Shown: positions 16,284 through 26,718, numbered from the stretch's first letter. The stretch: DNA of 64,000 nt from Rufibacter ruber (GCF_001647275.1 NZ_LRMM01000015.1:1-64000); one strand, 5' to 3'. Translations and numbers: made by a program. The notes: generated by a model not told the origin, from the sequence alone.

Positions 16284-17045
16284 ATGGAAAAAAGATGGAC
16301 TGGCCGGTTTCTGTATTGCCTTGGGTTCTCACTCCTATCCGCCTGCGGCGGAAAAAACACCGACTCTTACGTAGAGGCCCCTGGCGCAGAGAAAACAACC
16401 AAAACCAAAGTCCTGGAGACGGGCGCTGATCTGCTGCAAGACAAAACCCCGCTGTCAAAAGTAAATGCCTACCTCAACGGTTTCCATTTCTACAACGGCA
16501 ACCTGCAAGGCCAGATGGAGGCGCACCATTACGTCACGCAGCTCAATGAGGATCTGCACCAAGCCATCATGTATGACGGAAACGGCCCAGACGCCAAACT
16601 CATGGGCGTAGAGTACATTATATCTGAGCGCCTGTTCAAGAAGCTGCCCCCAGAGGAACGTAAACTCTGGCACAGCCATCACTACGAAGTCAAATCTGGG
16701 GAGCTGATTGCCCCCGGCATCCCAGACGTGGCAGAGCATGAACTCATGGAAAAGCTGGTGAGCACTTACGGCAAGATCATCCATACCTGGCATACAGACC
16801 GTGATCTGGAGTTGCCGCTGGGTAGCCCCATGGTCATGATGGGCTTTACCAAAGACGGGCAGCTCCACCCAGAACTGGTGCAAGACCGGGACCAGCGGTT
16901 TAATGTCTCAACCGCAGAGAAGCGCAGACAGCGCGAAGACATACCTATGCCAAAGGTGATAGAAGGAGCCAATGCCTGGGAAAAAGGCGAGGTTAGACAG
17001 TTGCAAATCACCAACCACTATGAGGCGCCTGAGCACCAGCACTAG
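16284..17045 (+). CDS. OBAP-family (DUF1264) lipoprotein
   Basis: 253 residues with a lipoprotein signal ending at FSLLSAC, then a domain of the oil body-associated protein family, known from plant seeds, fungi and bacteria. Recognisable parts are LNGFHFYNGNLQGQMEAHHY, IMYDGNGPDAKLMGVEYIIS, LPPEERKLWHSHHYEVKSG, and LGSPMVMMGFTKDGQL. The biochemical function of bacterial members is not settled. The location should be the envelope. Directly behind the stop lies one arm of an AT-rich dispersed element and then the hairpin array. Confidence 0.85.
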   Translation: MEKRWTGRFLYCLGFSLLSACGGKNTDSYVEAPGAEKTTKTKVLETGADLLQDKTPLSKVNAYLNGFHFYNGNLQGQMEAHHYVTQLNEDLHQAIMYDGNGPDAKLMGVEYIISERLFKKLPPEERKLWHSHHYEVKSGELIAPGIPDVAEHELMEKLVSTYGKIIHTWHTDRDLELPLGSPMVMMGFTKDGQLHPELVQDRDQRFNVSTAEKRRQREDIPMPKVIEGANAWEKGEVRQLQITNHYEAPEHQH

Positions 17046-17049
17046 AGGA

Positions 17050-17083
17050 GAATTAAGAATTGAGAATGGGGAATTAGGAATTT
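17050..17083. repeat. AT-rich dispersed element, single arm
   Basis: AGAATTAAGAATTGAGAATG followed by GGGAATTAGGAATTTT matches one arm of the palindromes at 34011 and 63299. Confidence 0.55.
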
Positions 17084-17140
17084 TATGGTGCAATGTGGAA
17101 CTCTGCTTTCTTTTCTATTCTCTTCATGCTTTTTCCCGCT

Positions 17141-17256
17141 CTTCCGGAGTTCTACTCCGGAAGCAATCTGCCGGGGAGTTCTACTCCCCTTTTTTTCTGT
17201 AGTTCCTGGCGGAGTAGAACTCCGCAGCAGGCAAGTTCGGGAGTAGAACTCCCGAA
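17141..17256. repeat. four-hairpin cassette, array 1 unit 1
   Basis: Four hairpins in the order forward, forward, reverse, reverse. H1 17141-17163 (CTTCC flanks), H2 17173-17189 (GG/CC flanks), H3 17209-17225 (GC flanks) and H4 17236-17256 (TTCG/CGAA flanks). The core is GGAGTTCTACTCC in H1 and H2 and its complement GGAGTAGAACTCC in H3 and H4. The same flanks in the same order occur at 35558-35681 with a different core. Confidence 0.7.
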
Positions 17257-17351
17257 CAGCTGAGCAGCTGAGGTAGTTGGGCTACACCTTTTCTCTTTTG
17301 CAATCCTAAAAGGAACTTGGTGGTGAACAGCAATAGTATTTCCCCCTTGCA

Positions 17352-17480
17352 CTTCCGGAGTTCTATTCCCGACCAGCTGGAAACTCCTTGCTCTTCCGGA
17401 GTTCTACTCCCCTTCTTTGCTCGTGGTTCCCGGCGGAGTAGAACTCCGCAGCAGGCAAGTTCAGGAGTAGAACTCCCGAA
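17352..17480. repeat. four-hairpin cassette, array 1 unit 2 (rearranged)
   Basis: A second, imperfect copy. H1-like at 17352-17375 has a damaged right arm (TTCTATTCC), an H1/H2 hybrid lies at 17393-17412, H3 at 17433-17449 and H4 at 17459-17480. H3 and H4 with the GCAGCAGGCAAG linker are nearly identical to unit 1. Confidence 0.65.
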
Positions 17481-17579
17481 CAGCAAGTAACTCCAAACAG
17501 CAAATGGCCCACGAACAGCAAGTACAACAAGTACAGCTAATCAACACCTTATAAGCATGTTTCAACATTTCTTGCCACT

Positions 17580-17621
17580 CCTGTTTTTGGCCTGTTTTCG
17601 CAAAAACAGGCCAAAAACAGC
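17580..17621. repeat. dispersed palindrome with TGGCC/GGCCA core
   Basis: A perfect copy in the convergent gap between the OBAP gene and ffh. Confidence 0.75.
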
Positions 17622-17653
17622 AATGCCCGAACCGTAGAGGTTCGGGCATTGCT
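17621..17653 (-). terminator. hairpin, probable ffh terminator
   Basis: CAATGCCCGAACC and GGTTCGGGCATTG form a perfect 13-bp stem with a five-base loop. On the minus strand, GCTGTTTTT follows. It lies 36 bases after the ffh stop. Confidence 0.65.
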
Positions 17654-17688
17654 CTAAAATAGAAGAACTAATATCTAACAACGAAGAG

Positions 17689-19026
17689 CTACCGCCGGCC
17701 CATCATGCTGCCCAACTTGGCCAGCCCTCCTTTAGTGCCCGCCATTTTGTTCATGCTGCGCATCATTTTCCGCATGTCATTGAACTGCTTCATCAGGTTG
17801 TTCACCTGCTGAATGGTAGTTCCAGAACCTTTGGCAATGCGGTTGCGGCGGCTTCCGCTGATCATGTCAGGGTTGAGGCGCTCTTCCTTGGTCATGGATT
17901 TGATAATGGCCTCAATGGGTTTGAAAGCGCTTTCATCAATCTCCACGTCCTTCAGCATTTTGCTCACGCCCGGGATCATGCCTACCAGGTCTTTGATATC
18001 ACCCATGCGTTTGATCTGCTCCAGCTGAGACAGGAAGTCGTCAAAGTTGAACTGGTTCTTGCGGATGTTCTTGTTGATCCGCTTGGCCTCTTCCTCGTCA
18101 AAAGTCTGCTGTGCGCGCTCCACCAGGGAGATCACGTCGCCCATGCCCAGAATACGCTGTGCCATCCGGTCTGGGTAGAACAGGTCCAGGGCTTCCATCT
18201 TCTCACCGGTGGAGATGAACTTGATGGGTTTCTCTACCACAGCCCTGATGGATAGGGCGGCCCCACCTCTTGAGTCACCGTCTAACTTAGTCAGCACCAC
18301 GCCGTCAAAGTTAATGCGCTCGTTGAAGGTTTTAGCGGTGTTCACGGCATCCTGACCGGTCATGGAGTCTACCACAAACAGGGTCTCGGTGGGTTTAATG
18401 GCCTCTTTGATGTTGTAGATCTCCTGCATCATGGCCTCATCCACGGCCAGACGGCCGGCGGTGTCAATGATGACAACTTTCTTGCCGGTGCGCTTGGCAT
18501 GCTCTACGGCGTTTCTGGCAATCTGCACCGGGTCTTTAGATTCGCGCTCCGCATAAAACTCAACGCCCACCTGCTCGGCCAGAACATTCAGCTGGTCAAT
18601 TGCCGCGGGGCGGTACACGTCACAGGCTGCCACCATGACGCCTTTGCCTTGCTTTTTCAGAAAACTGGCCAGTTTACCGGTGAACGTGGTTTTACCAGAT
18701 CCCTGCAGACCGGCAATCAGAACAATGGCGGGTGAGCCGTTGAGGCTGATGTCTTTTTTCTCGCCGCCCATGAGTTCAGTGAGCTCCTCATGCACAATCT
18801 TCACCATCAACTGGCCCGGTGACACGGCAATCAACACGTCACGGCCCATGGCCTCGTCTTTGATCTTGTCGGTCACGGTTTTGGCCACCTTGTAGTTCAC
18901 GTCTGCGTCTACCAGGGCGCGGCGCACCTCTTTAATGGTTTGGGCTACGTTGATCTCAGTGATGCTGCCTTGGCCTTTCAGGGTTTTAAAGGCGCGGTCC
19001 AGCTTATTACTTAAATTCTCAAACAT
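17689..19026 (-). CDS. ffh: signal recognition particle protein Ffh
   Basis: 445 residues, normal length. The N domain is followed by the GTPase G domain (AGLQGSGKTTFTGKLA, DTAGRLAVDE, TKLDGDSRGG) and the Met-rich M domain (MKQFNDMRKMMRSMNKMAG), which binds signal sequences and SRP RNA. It directs membrane and secreted proteins to the Sec translocon with FtsY. The matching SRP RNA gene is at 36044-36146. A CAAAAATA box (TATTTTTG on the minus strand) at 19095-19102 may be its promoter. Confidence 0.97.
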   Translation of the reverse strand: MFENLSNKLDRAFKTLKGQGSITEINVAQTIKEVRRALVDADVNYKVAKTVTDKIKDEAMGRDVLIAVSPGQLMVKIVHEELTELMGGEKKDISLNGSPAIVLIAGLQGSGKTTFTGKLASFLKKQGKGVMVAACDVYRPAAIDQLNVLAEQVGVEFYAERESKDPVQIARNAVEHAKRTGKKVVIIDTAGRLAVDEAMMQEIYNIKEAIKPTETLFVVDSMTGQDAVNTAKTFNERINFDGVVLTKLDGDSRGGAALSIRAVVEKPIKFISTGEKMEALDLFYPDRMAQRILGMGDVISLVERAQQTFDEEEAKRINKNIRKNQFNFDDFLSQLEQIKRMGDIKDLVGMIPGVSKMLKDVEIDESAFKPIEAIIKSMTKEERLNPDMISGSRRNRIAKGSGTTIQQVNNLMKQFNDMRKMMRSMNKMAGTKGGLAKLGSMMGRR

Positions 19027-19179
19027 GTGGTTTGTATGGCTGAGTTAGGTTCTGTTCAGGTTAAATCGTTCCTTGTTTCTGTAGGAACTATTTACAAAAA
19101 TACGCAGAAATTTGGCAAGTTCACCATATTTTAGCCTAAGCTCCGTATATTGGAACGAGCCGTACATTTCGGCACCGCC

Positions 19180-19220
19180 GCTGTTTTAGGGCTACTTTTG
19201 CAAAAACAGCCCCAAAACGG
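19180..19220. repeat. dispersed palindrome, in divergent gap
   Basis: CTGTTTTAGGGCTACTTTT with AAAACAGCCCCAAAACGG; two mismatches. It lies between ffh and the frameshifted glycosyltransferase. Confidence 0.6.
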
Positions 19221-19270
19221 CAACCGACAGAGATAAGACCTTACCACCGTACAATAGAAGAAGAGTACTT

Positions 19271-20589
19271 TTGGAATCAAGAACACACACCACCCAACCC
19301 AATACCCTATTCATCACCTACTACTGGCCCCCGTCTGGCGGCGCCGGCGTGCAGCGATGTCTCAAATTTGTGAAGCACCTGCCCGAGTTTGGGGTGCAGC
19401 CACCGTGATCACCGTAGATGAGAGGCAGGCCTCTTATCCTGTGATAGACGCCACCTTAGAGGCCGAGGTGCCGGCCTCTGTGCAGGTCATCAGGACCAGA
19501 ACCCGGGAGCCGTTTGAGTTTTACAAGAAGCTCACCGGCAAGAAAGACATTCCGTTTGGCGGCTTTGCAAACACCGGGAACGAGAGCTGGAAGCAGAAGC
19601 TTTTCAAATTCCTGCGCGGCAACCTGTTCATTCCTGACCCGCGCGTAGGCTGGAACCGTTTTGCCCTGGACGCCGCCACCAAGGTCATGAAGCGGAAGGA
19701 GATGCACGCCGTGGTCACCTCCAGCCCGCCCCACTCTACCCAACTGATTGGCCTGAAGCTCAAAAAACAGTTCGGGTTGAAGTGGATTGCCGATTTGCGC
19801 GACCCCTGGACCGATATTTATTATTATCAGGACTTGAACCACACCGCGCTGGCGCAGAAGATTGATGCCAAATACGAGCAGGAGGTGCTGGAAAACGCAG
19901 ACGCCATTCTGGTGGTGAGTGCCGACATGAAACGCCTGTTCCTGAACAAATCCACCACCCTGGACCCTAACAAGATCCATGTCATCCCCAACGGATATGA
20001 TGAGGCAGATTTCGTGCACCCCTCTGCCCCGTCAAAAGAGGAATTCACCATCACCTACACCGGCACCATTACAGAGGCTTATAACGTGGAGGGGTTCTTC
20101 CAGGCGCTTTGTGACACCATGACCAAAAACCCGCTCATCAGGTACAAGCTCCGGTTTGTGGGCAAGGTTTCTGCAGAAGTGAAGCGGCAGGTAGAGGCGG
20201 CGGGGTTGGCCTTGATCACAGAGTACATTGACTATGTGCCGCATGATGTGTCTATTCAATACCTCATGTCCAGCACCGTCTTGTTCATGGCCATACCAGA
20301 CGTGCCCAACAACTTCGGGATATTGACGGGTAAGCTGTTTGAGTACCTGGCCGCCAACAAACCCATTATGTGCATTGGCCCCATACACGGCGATGCTGAT
20401 AGAATCATTGATGAATGCGGTGCCGGACGGGTCTTTCACTACACCGGCTATGACTTGATGCTGGACCAGCTCATGCAGTTCAGCAAAGCCTGGAAAGTAA
20501 ACCCCAACCTGGACCTGCCCATCATCAACTATACCCAATACTCCCGCCGTGCCCTCACTGAGAAACTGGCGGAATTGCTGGTGTCTTAG
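19271..20589 (+). CDS. glycosyltransferase with apparent frameshift
   Basis: A family 4-like glycosyltransferase. The conserved N-terminus ([20 protein letters not shown] then [13 protein letters not shown]) is read in one frame from a TTG at 19271. The rest ([19 protein letters not shown] onward, with [15 protein letters not shown] and [11 protein letters not shown]) is in another. Adding one base, for instance a third C at 19399-19402 (CAGCCC ACC), restores a 439-residue protein of normal length. Without it only a truncated frame from 19357 remains. It opens the surface polysaccharide cluster. The acceptor and donor are unknown. Confidence 0.8.
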
Positions 20590-20591
20590 CA

Positions 20592-20637
20592 TTTCTGTTT
20601 TGGGGCTGTTTTCTGAAAAACAGCCCCAAAACAGAAA
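20592..20637. repeat. dispersed palindrome with GGGGC/GCCCC core
   Basis: TTTCTGTTTTGGGGCTGTTTT and its complement, three bases after the glycosyltransferase stop. Confidence 0.8.
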
Positions 20638-20830
20638 CGCCTTGTGCGGCTAAAGCTTCCCCTTACCTTCTGTTACCCTTCTGAAAGGGGTTTAGAAGCG
20701 AGCACCAACAGCGGTTACCTCTCAGTTACCCTGTTGCGTCTTTTCCCTTCCCTAGCTTTCTGAAGAATGCTGTTTAGGGTTTTGAACCTGGCGGGAAAGG
20801 ATGGCATTGCAAAATTCCTTACCATTCCAG

Positions 20831-20879
20831 GGTTTCTGTTTTAGGGCTGTTTTTTTGAAATCAGCCCCAAAACGGAAAC
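20831..20879. repeat. dispersed palindrome, imperfect
   Basis: GGTTTCTGTTTTAGGGCTG with TCAGCCCCAAAACGGAAACC; G-U type changes only. Confidence 0.65.
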
Positions 20880-21052
20880 CCTGGCACCATTACCCAAGGA
20901 CTTTCTTTCAACACTTGAAACAGCTGCCGGAATAGAAATGGCTTTCATTATAAAATGAAAAGAAGTAGAATGTTCCAGAAACGTGCAGAACCTTTTAGTT
21001 CTTCTTACCTTTATTCTTAAGCCATAGACTCACCGCATTACTTCTAGCCGCC

Positions 21053-22377
21053 TTGCAACGCCTCCTGGATTACGTACTCTTCCATTTCAAGCGGGTTTAC
21101 CATCTGCCGGAGCCGCTGGAAATCAGCTATGGCCTGGACGGCCGCAGCCGGGTGCAAGTCTTGCCCGCTGAAGGCAGTTTCTTTGAGAGCGAACTGCCCA
21201 GGCCAGACCAGGTGGGTAAAAAAGACTGGAAAGGCACCTCTCTCCCTCTCTTTTTCCAGAGTACTACTACGCAAGAATGGTTTACCCCGCAGACAGACGG
21301 GCAAGTACAGGTGCACTATGACCTGGTGGCCAGTGCCTTCTTTCTGTTGAGTGGCTGGCAGGAGTACTATAGCCCTGAGCGGGATCAGTTTGGGAGGTTT
21401 CCCTACCGCGCCTCTCTTCAGGCAGAAGAAGGTTTTGTTACCATACCTGTGGTGAACTACTACTTTGAGATCCTGAAAGAAGCGGTAGAGATAGCGTATG
21501 GTCAGAAAATTCAGCCCCGGCTCTGGCAAGGGAAACCGTTTGCCACCTGCCTCACCCATGACGTTGACTACCTGCAGAGTGCCTGGAAAGTAGCCGGAAT
21601 TTCCGCATTGCGGAAAGGGAACATTCTCCGGTTGGTGCGCCTGGCCTACCAGAAGCTAGCCCAGAATGACGCGTGGTTCAATCTGTTGCAGGTAGAGCAG
21701 GAGCTTGAAAAACTTCAGGCAAGGGCCACTTTCTTTTTTTTAACGGAGTCTGCCAAATCTGAGGGGCACCCTAACGCTGACTATGACATCGCCTCGGCGG
21801 CTGTTCAAGCAGAAATCAGCCGCCTGGTCTCCGCCGGACATGAAATTGCGCTGCACGGCAGCCACGGCACCGGCACCTCTGCCGCGCAGCTTCTGGGGGA
21901 GCGGGAGAAAATACCCGCCCCCGTACAAGGGAACCGCTTTCACTATCTGCGCTTTGATCCGGGTGCCTCTCCAGCGGTGCTGCTCTCCTCCGGCATCACC
22001 TATGACAGCAGCCTCGGCTTTCCGGAAAACTACGGGTTCCGGCACAGCTACTGCCACCCCTTTCGGTTGTTCAGTTTTAAAGAGCGCGCCATGCAGGAGA
22101 CGTGGGAGCTGCCCCTGAACCTGATGGACATCACCCTGCACCACCCCCGTTACCTCCAGCTGCGCCCCGGCACGTTATGCCTGCCGTTACCCCCCTGCTG
22201 AACGAAATTATCAGGTTTCATGGGGTCTTTACCCTGCTCTGGCACAATGAGAACTTTACGCCCTACGCTCTTCCGCAAGGGGTCCAGATCTTCAGAGACC
22301 TCACCCGCTACTGCTCCAGGGCCGGAACGGCTTTCCTAACAGCGTCAGAAGCCGTTGCCCACGCCTCTATCTCTTAA
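21053..22377 (+). CDS. polysaccharide deacetylase-like protein with apparent frameshift
   Basis: Reads as a NodB-fold protein of the type found in Bacteroidota capsule clusters: an N-terminal domain (FFLLSGWQEYYSPERDQFGR) and then CLTHDVDYL (metal-binding Asp), ATFFFLTESAKSEGHPNADYD, and GHEIALHGSHG (His pair). The main frame from the TTG at 21053 runs to 22201 with an unnatural tail. The true C-terminus (MPAVTPLLNEIIRFHGVFTL, then LWHNENF) is in the next frame up to 22377. One lost base near 22160-22170, for example in a GGG run, explains it and gives 441 residues. Deacetylation of a surface glycan is the likely role. Confidence 0.78.
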
Positions 22378-22429
22378 ATTTACCCGCTGTCTATTTTCAA
22401 AGCATAGTTAAAGCCTCAGCAGAAGCTGT

Positions 22430-22437
22430 TATTTTTG
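22430..22437 (+). promoter_or_regulatory. candidate TAnnTTTG promoter box
   Basis: TATTTTTG, 67 bases upstream of the flippase ATG, with a palindrome copy between. Confidence 0.35.
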
Positions 22438-22449
22438 CGCCTTCACCCG

Positions 22450-22490
22450 TGCTGTTTTTGACCTGATTTCAGAAAAACAGCCCTAAAACG
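22450..22490. repeat. dispersed palindrome, imperfect
   Basis: GCTGTTTTTGACCTGATTTC with AAAAACAGCCCTAAAACG; it lies in the 5' leader of the flippase gene. Confidence 0.6.
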
Positions 22491-22503
22491 CCGCCCTCCT
22501 TTC

Positions 22504-23997
22504 ATGGATGTCATCCGCAAGCAGAGTTACCTGAACACCTTGATTTCTACCGTGGGCATGGTGGTAGGGTACCTGAACACGGTTCTGGTGCTCCCCCACT
22601 TCCTGAATGACCCTGACAAGGTGGGGTTAACCCGTTTTCTGATCAGCGTAGCCCCGGTGTTCGCCCAGTTTGCCGCGCTGGGGTTTACCAATACCAGCGC
22701 CCGCTTTTTCCCTTATTTCCGGGACCGGGACAAGCAGCACAACGGGTTCCTGTTTCTCATGCTGGTGATCCCGCTGGCGGGGTTTGTGGTGGTAACGGCG
22801 CTGTTCCTGCTCCTGAAGCCTGCGGTGATAGACTACTTTGGAAAAAACTCGCCTCTGGCGGTGGAGTACTACTACTATATTATTCCGCTGAGCTTCTTCA
22901 CTCTGCTGTTTCTGTTGCTGGACGCTTACCTGCGGGCGCTCTACAAAAGTGTGGTCCAGACGTTTCTGCAGGATTTCTTGGTGCGAATGCTAACCATGGT
23001 AACGGCAGCCCTGTATCTTTTTGGGTGGGTAGATTTCCAGTGGTTTGTGATTCTGTTCATTGCCGCCAATTCAAGCAGTGCCCTCATCTGCATTGTGTAT
23101 CTGCTCTGGCTCCGGCAGTTTTTTGTTCGGCCCGGCCGAAACATGTTTCAGATTGTACCCATCAAGGAGGTGGTGCAGTACGGCTTTTACTCGTTTTTAG
23201 GAGGGATTTCCAGTACGGTCATTACGTTTACAGATTCAGCCATGATTATGGCCATGTCCCCCCGCGGCCTCGCTGATGTAGCGTTTTATACCACGGGGTA
23301 TTTTATCACCAGTGCTATATTGGTGCCGTACCGCAGCATGAACAAAGTTCTGACCGCCCAGGTGGCTGACCTTTTCAAGCTGGGCGATTTCCCGGCGCTG
23401 GGGCACCTGTACAAGCGCATGACCCGGGTAAACCTGGTGATTGGGTTGCTGCTGTTTCTGGGCATCTGGTGCAACGTTGACAATATCTTCTCCTTTATGC
23501 CGCCAGAGTACAGCGCCGGCCGGTACGTCATCCTGTTCATGGGCATTGCCCGTATCTTTGAGTTAGGCACGGGCCTGAACGCCATGATCCTGATCACGTC
23601 CCACAGATACCGCTATGACCTGATCCTGAACATTCTGATGGTTGCCCTGGTCATCACCACCAATTATCTGTTGATTCCGCCGTTCGGGATCAATGGAGCC
23701 GCCTTTGCTTCTATGCTGGTCTTTGTGGCCGTGAATATGCTGCGGGTAGCCTTTGTCGCTTTCTTTTTCAAAATGCAACCGTTTGGGTGGGACTCCCTGG
23801 CCCTGCTGGCTATTGCCGCGGTGGCTTTTGTTGCTTCCTGGCTACTGCCCCGCCTGCCCCACGTACTGCTGGATATTGCCGTGCGTTCTGCCTTGATCAC
23901 CGGTATTTATGCAGGCTTGGTGCTGATGAGCAAGGTGTCACCGGAGGTCAATGAAGGTATGAAAAAGACAGTAGCAAAACTTAATATGAATCTTTAG
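22504..23997 (+). CDS. Wzx-like oligosaccharide flippase
   Basis: 497 residues with about 12-14 predicted membrane helices and the MATE/MVF-superfamily polysaccharide transport pattern. It probably flips lipid-linked glycan repeats across the inner membrane. Examples of helices are GFVVVTALFLLLKPAVIDYF and ALLAIAAVAFVASWLLPRL. The N-terminus SYLNTLISTVGMVVGYLNTV, then LVLPHFL, is characteristic. It belongs to the polysaccharide cluster with the flanking glycosyltransferases. No Wzy polymerase is seen in the window. Confidence 0.87.
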   Translation: MDVIRKQSYLNTLISTVGMVVGYLNTVLVLPHFLNDPDKVGLTRFLISVAPVFAQFAALGFTNTSARFFPYFRDRDKQHNGFLFLMLVIPLAGFVVVTALFLLLKPAVIDYFGKNSPLAVEYYYYIIPLSFFTLLFLLLDAYLRALYKSVVQTFLQDFLVRMLTMVTAALYLFGWVDFQWFVILFIAANSSSALICIVYLLWLRQFFVRPGRNMFQIVPIKEVVQYGFYSFLGGISSTVITFTDSAMIMAMSPRGLADVAFYTTGYFITSAILVPYRSMNKVLTAQVADLFKLGDFPALGHLYKRMTRVNLVIGLLLFLGIWCNVDNIFSFMPPEYSAGRYVILFMGIARIFELGTGLNAMILITSHRYRYDLILNILMVALVITTNYLLIPPFGINGAAFASMLVFVAVNMLRVAFVAFFFKMQPFGWDSLALLAIAAVAFVASWLLPRLPHVLLDIAVRSALITGIYAGLVLMSKVSPEVNEGMKKTVAKLNMNL

Positions 23998-24074
23998 AGA
24001 ATAACCTTATAGGAAGATAAATTTTTATTTATCTTCAGCTTCCTAAAAACATAAAAGTATACAAATAAATTATT

Positions 24075-26705
24075 GTGAAATATATTTATCATTTCCTCGT
24101 TTTCTTTATTTTCTTAAATTATACAGCTTATTCTCAAACGTTTACAGACAAACTAATTGCTCACTATCCTCTTGATGGTAACGCAAATGATGTCAGTGGA
24201 CATGGCTATCATGGTTTTGTGAATGGGGCCGTTCTGACTACAGACAGGTTTAACAACCCCAACAGTGCCTATTACTTTGATGGGATCAATGATAATATAA
24301 TCATACCTAACAGTTTTGACCTTTTACCTAAAACCATAAGCTTCTGGTTCAATGCGCAAACCATAGATTCTAATTCCAGGGTTGTATATGTCTCTGATAA
24401 TCCTAATCTTAACTACGGCATTACAGCTATAGTTATAAAAACTATAAGTGGAAAACCTACCATATCTACCCATATAACATCTTCAAGAGACACGGCACTT
24501 ATTATGCCTAATGCCTGGTACAATTTTATCATTACAGTCAATTCAGACTCTACTCATTTTTATATCAATGGAACTAAGTTAAAAAGCAGAAAAATAACTG
24601 GCTTTCCAAAATCAAACACTGGTGAAAATAAAACCTTTTTGGGTTCTCATAGACAAGGCAATACTACAAGTATCTATTTTAACGGTAAAATAGATGATGT
24701 AAAGATTTATAATAGAGAATTCACTAAGGAAGAAATTAAAGCTCCTTTTATCAATCCCATGCCTTTAAATCTAGGCAAAGATTTTTGTTTAAAAGCAGGA
24801 CAGACATCCTCTATATCCATTCCTGGATTTGACAGTTACTCGTGGAGCAATGGTTCTACAGGATCTACATTATTAATCAATAAACCAGGGACTTATAGTT
24901 TAAGTGCAGTTGAGAGCAATGGGAACAGATATTTTGGTTCAATTACAGTTACGGCTTGTCCTGTACCTGATTTCACCTACACGTTTGACTGTTTAACTAA
25001 TACCTATTTACTTCAGACCAATATTAGTTTTCCTTATGATCAATTTCACTGGAAATATGAAGGTTTGTTGGTGTATAATAAGCACAAAGAAACAGTTCAA
25101 TTTCTTAATGAAGGAATCAACCGTGTCACACTAAATGTTTATAAAAACGGGGAAGAGTTTACCATTACTAAAATCATTGACTTTACCAAGAGTGTAACAC
25201 CTCACCTTGGCCGCGACACCTCTCTATGTTCTGGACAGACGCTTTTACTCCAACCAGCTACTCTTCCTGGAACTACTTTAAAATGGTCTGACGGCTCAAT
25301 TGGTCCATCAATGACAGTCTACTCTGCTGGGAACTATTGGGTAGAAGCCACTAGAGGAAACTGTACTATTAAAGATGAAATAGCTGTTACTTATACTCCT
25401 TCATTTACAGTTATGTTAGGCAATGATGTAGCATTATGTACAGGATCATCTGTAACACTAAAACCTTCGGCACCTAATGGGGTTAAGTGGAAATGGTCTG
25501 ATGGCTCTAGTAATTCTTCCTTAACGGTACAACAGCCTGGGGTATATTGGGTAGAGGCTACTTTAGGAAACTGTACAGAAAGGGATGAAATAGTAGTCAC
25601 CCAATTACCTGTACCTTCTGTCAATTTAGGGGTTGATAAAGCGGTCTGTACAGGAGAAATAGTACAGTTAGACGCCTCCTTTCCCAATGCTACTTACCGT
25701 TGGCAGGATGGTTCTACCAGCCCTACCTATCTTGTTTCTAAATCTGGAATATATCAAGTTACTGTCACCAATGAAAACGGATGCTCCACATCTGATGCTG
25801 TCGAGATAACTTTTAAACCAATTCCTATAGTTAATTTGGGAACAGACCAAATAGTATGTGAAGGGGATACAGTGATTATTGGTCAAACATATAATGGTGC
25901 TTCCTATAAATGGCAGGATGGTTCCAGCAATGCAAAATTAGCAGTAAATAAGACAGGGCTTTACACACAAGAAGTTTCTATGAATGGTTGTACTTCAAGT
26001 GATGACATCTTTATAAGATTTGAGCCTCTACCATATGTAAATTTAGGGAAAGATACCACCCTATGTATTGGACAAACCTTATCTTTAGATGTTACAATAC
26101 CAAATGCAAGTTATCGTTGGCAAGATGGCTCAACAGCTGCTACATTTACAGTATCCAAGGAAGGTGTTTATTGGGTTGAGGTAACTAATGAATTGAACTG
26201 TACTTTACGAGATGAAATACAAATATTTTATCTTACACCACCAGCCATTGAACTAGGGAAGGATACAACATTATGTTATGGGGAAACACTTGCAATTGGT
26301 CAAATCCTTCCCGGAGTCACATATATGTGGCAAGATGGCTCCACTGAACCGCTATACAAGGTATCTAAGCCCGGAATTTACAAAGTTATTGCTTCTCTGG
26401 AGCAATGTGGAGAGGGTGATGCTATCACTGTTACATTCAAAGATTGTAAGGAAGGAATTTTCATTCCCAATATTATTACCCCTAATGGTGATGCCTTAAA
26501 CGATCAGTTTTACATCCATGGTCTTACTATGTCTGATAAATGGGAGCTTACTATTTATGATAGGTGGGGAAAGAGACTTTTATATATGAATGATTACAAA
26601 AATAATTGGGATGGGACATCTCTTCCTGAAGGAACTTACTATTATCACTTAGTAAATTTAAATACTCATAAAGCTTTTAAAGGATGGGTGGAATTGATAC
26701 GCTGA
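24075..26705 (+). CDS. LamG-like, repeat-containing T9SS cargo protein
   Basis: 876 residues from a GTG start. A signal peptide (FLVFFIFLNYTAYSQ) is followed by a concanavalin/LamG-like domain (LIAHYPLDGNANDVSGHGYH to about residue 225). Then come seven repeats of about 60-80 residues that begin like VNLGKDTTLCIGQTLSLD and contain YRWQDGST and GVYWVEVT. The C-terminus (FIPNIITPNGDALNDQFYIH and FKGWVELIR) is the gliding-motility type signal that targets proteins through the type IX secretion system to the surface. The gene is markedly AT-rich against its neighbours, a sign of recent transfer. A carbohydrate-binding adhesin role is inferred. Confidence 0.88.
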   Translation: MKYIYHFLVFFIFLNYTAYSQTFTDKLIAHYPLDGNANDVSGHGYHGFVNGAVLTTDRFNNPNSAYYFDGINDNIIIPNSFDLLPKTISFWFNAQTIDSNSRVVYVSDNPNLNYGITAIVIKTISGKPTISTHITSSRDTALIMPNAWYNFIITVNSDSTHFYINGTKLKSRKITGFPKSNTGENKTFLGSHRQGNTTSIYFNGKIDDVKIYNREFTKEEIKAPFINPMPLNLGKDFCLKAGQTSSISIPGFDSYSWSNGSTGSTLLINKPGTYSLSAVESNGNRYFGSITVTACPVPDFTYTFDCLTNTYLLQTNISFPYDQFHWKYEGLLVYNKHKETVQFLNEGINRVTLNVYKNGEEFTITKIIDFTKSVTPHLGRDTSLCSGQTLLLQPATLPGTTLKWSDGSIGPSMTVYSAGNYWVEATRGNCTIKDEIAVTYTPSFTVMLGNDVALCTGSSVTLKPSAPNGVKWKWSDGSSNSSLTVQQPGVYWVEATLGNCTERDEIVVTQLPVPSVNLGVDKAVCTGEIVQLDASFPNATYRWQDGSTSPTYLVSKSGIYQVTVTNENGCSTSDAVEITFKPIPIVNLGTDQIVCEGDTVIIGQTYNGASYKWQDGSSNAKLAVNKTGLYTQEVSMNGCTSSDDIFIRFEPLPYVNLGKDTTLCIGQTLSLDVTIPNASYRWQDGSTAATFTVSKEGVYWVEVTNELNCTLRDEIQIFYLTPPAIELGKDTTLCYGETLAIGQILPGVTYMWQDGSTEPLYKVSKPGIYKVIASLEQCGEGDAITVTFKDCKEGIFIPNIITPNGDALNDQFYIHGLTMSDKWELTIYDRWGKRLLYMNDYKNNWDGTSLPEGTYYYHLVNLNTHKAFKGWVELIR

Positions 26706-26718
26706 AAAGAAGCTAATA

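Larger units (their letters stand above)
20590..21052. other. intergenic region with two palindromes
   Basis: No gene seen. Two dispersed palindromes, at 20592-20637 (perfect, GGGGC core, starting just after the stop) and 20831-20879 (imperfect), frame about 190 bases without recognisable features. Confidence 0.5.

Noticed and set aside
17141-17480. CRISPR array
   Set aside because: The repeated units are hairpins in mixed orientation with irregular spacing, unit copies are only two, and no spacers of constant length or cas genes are present.
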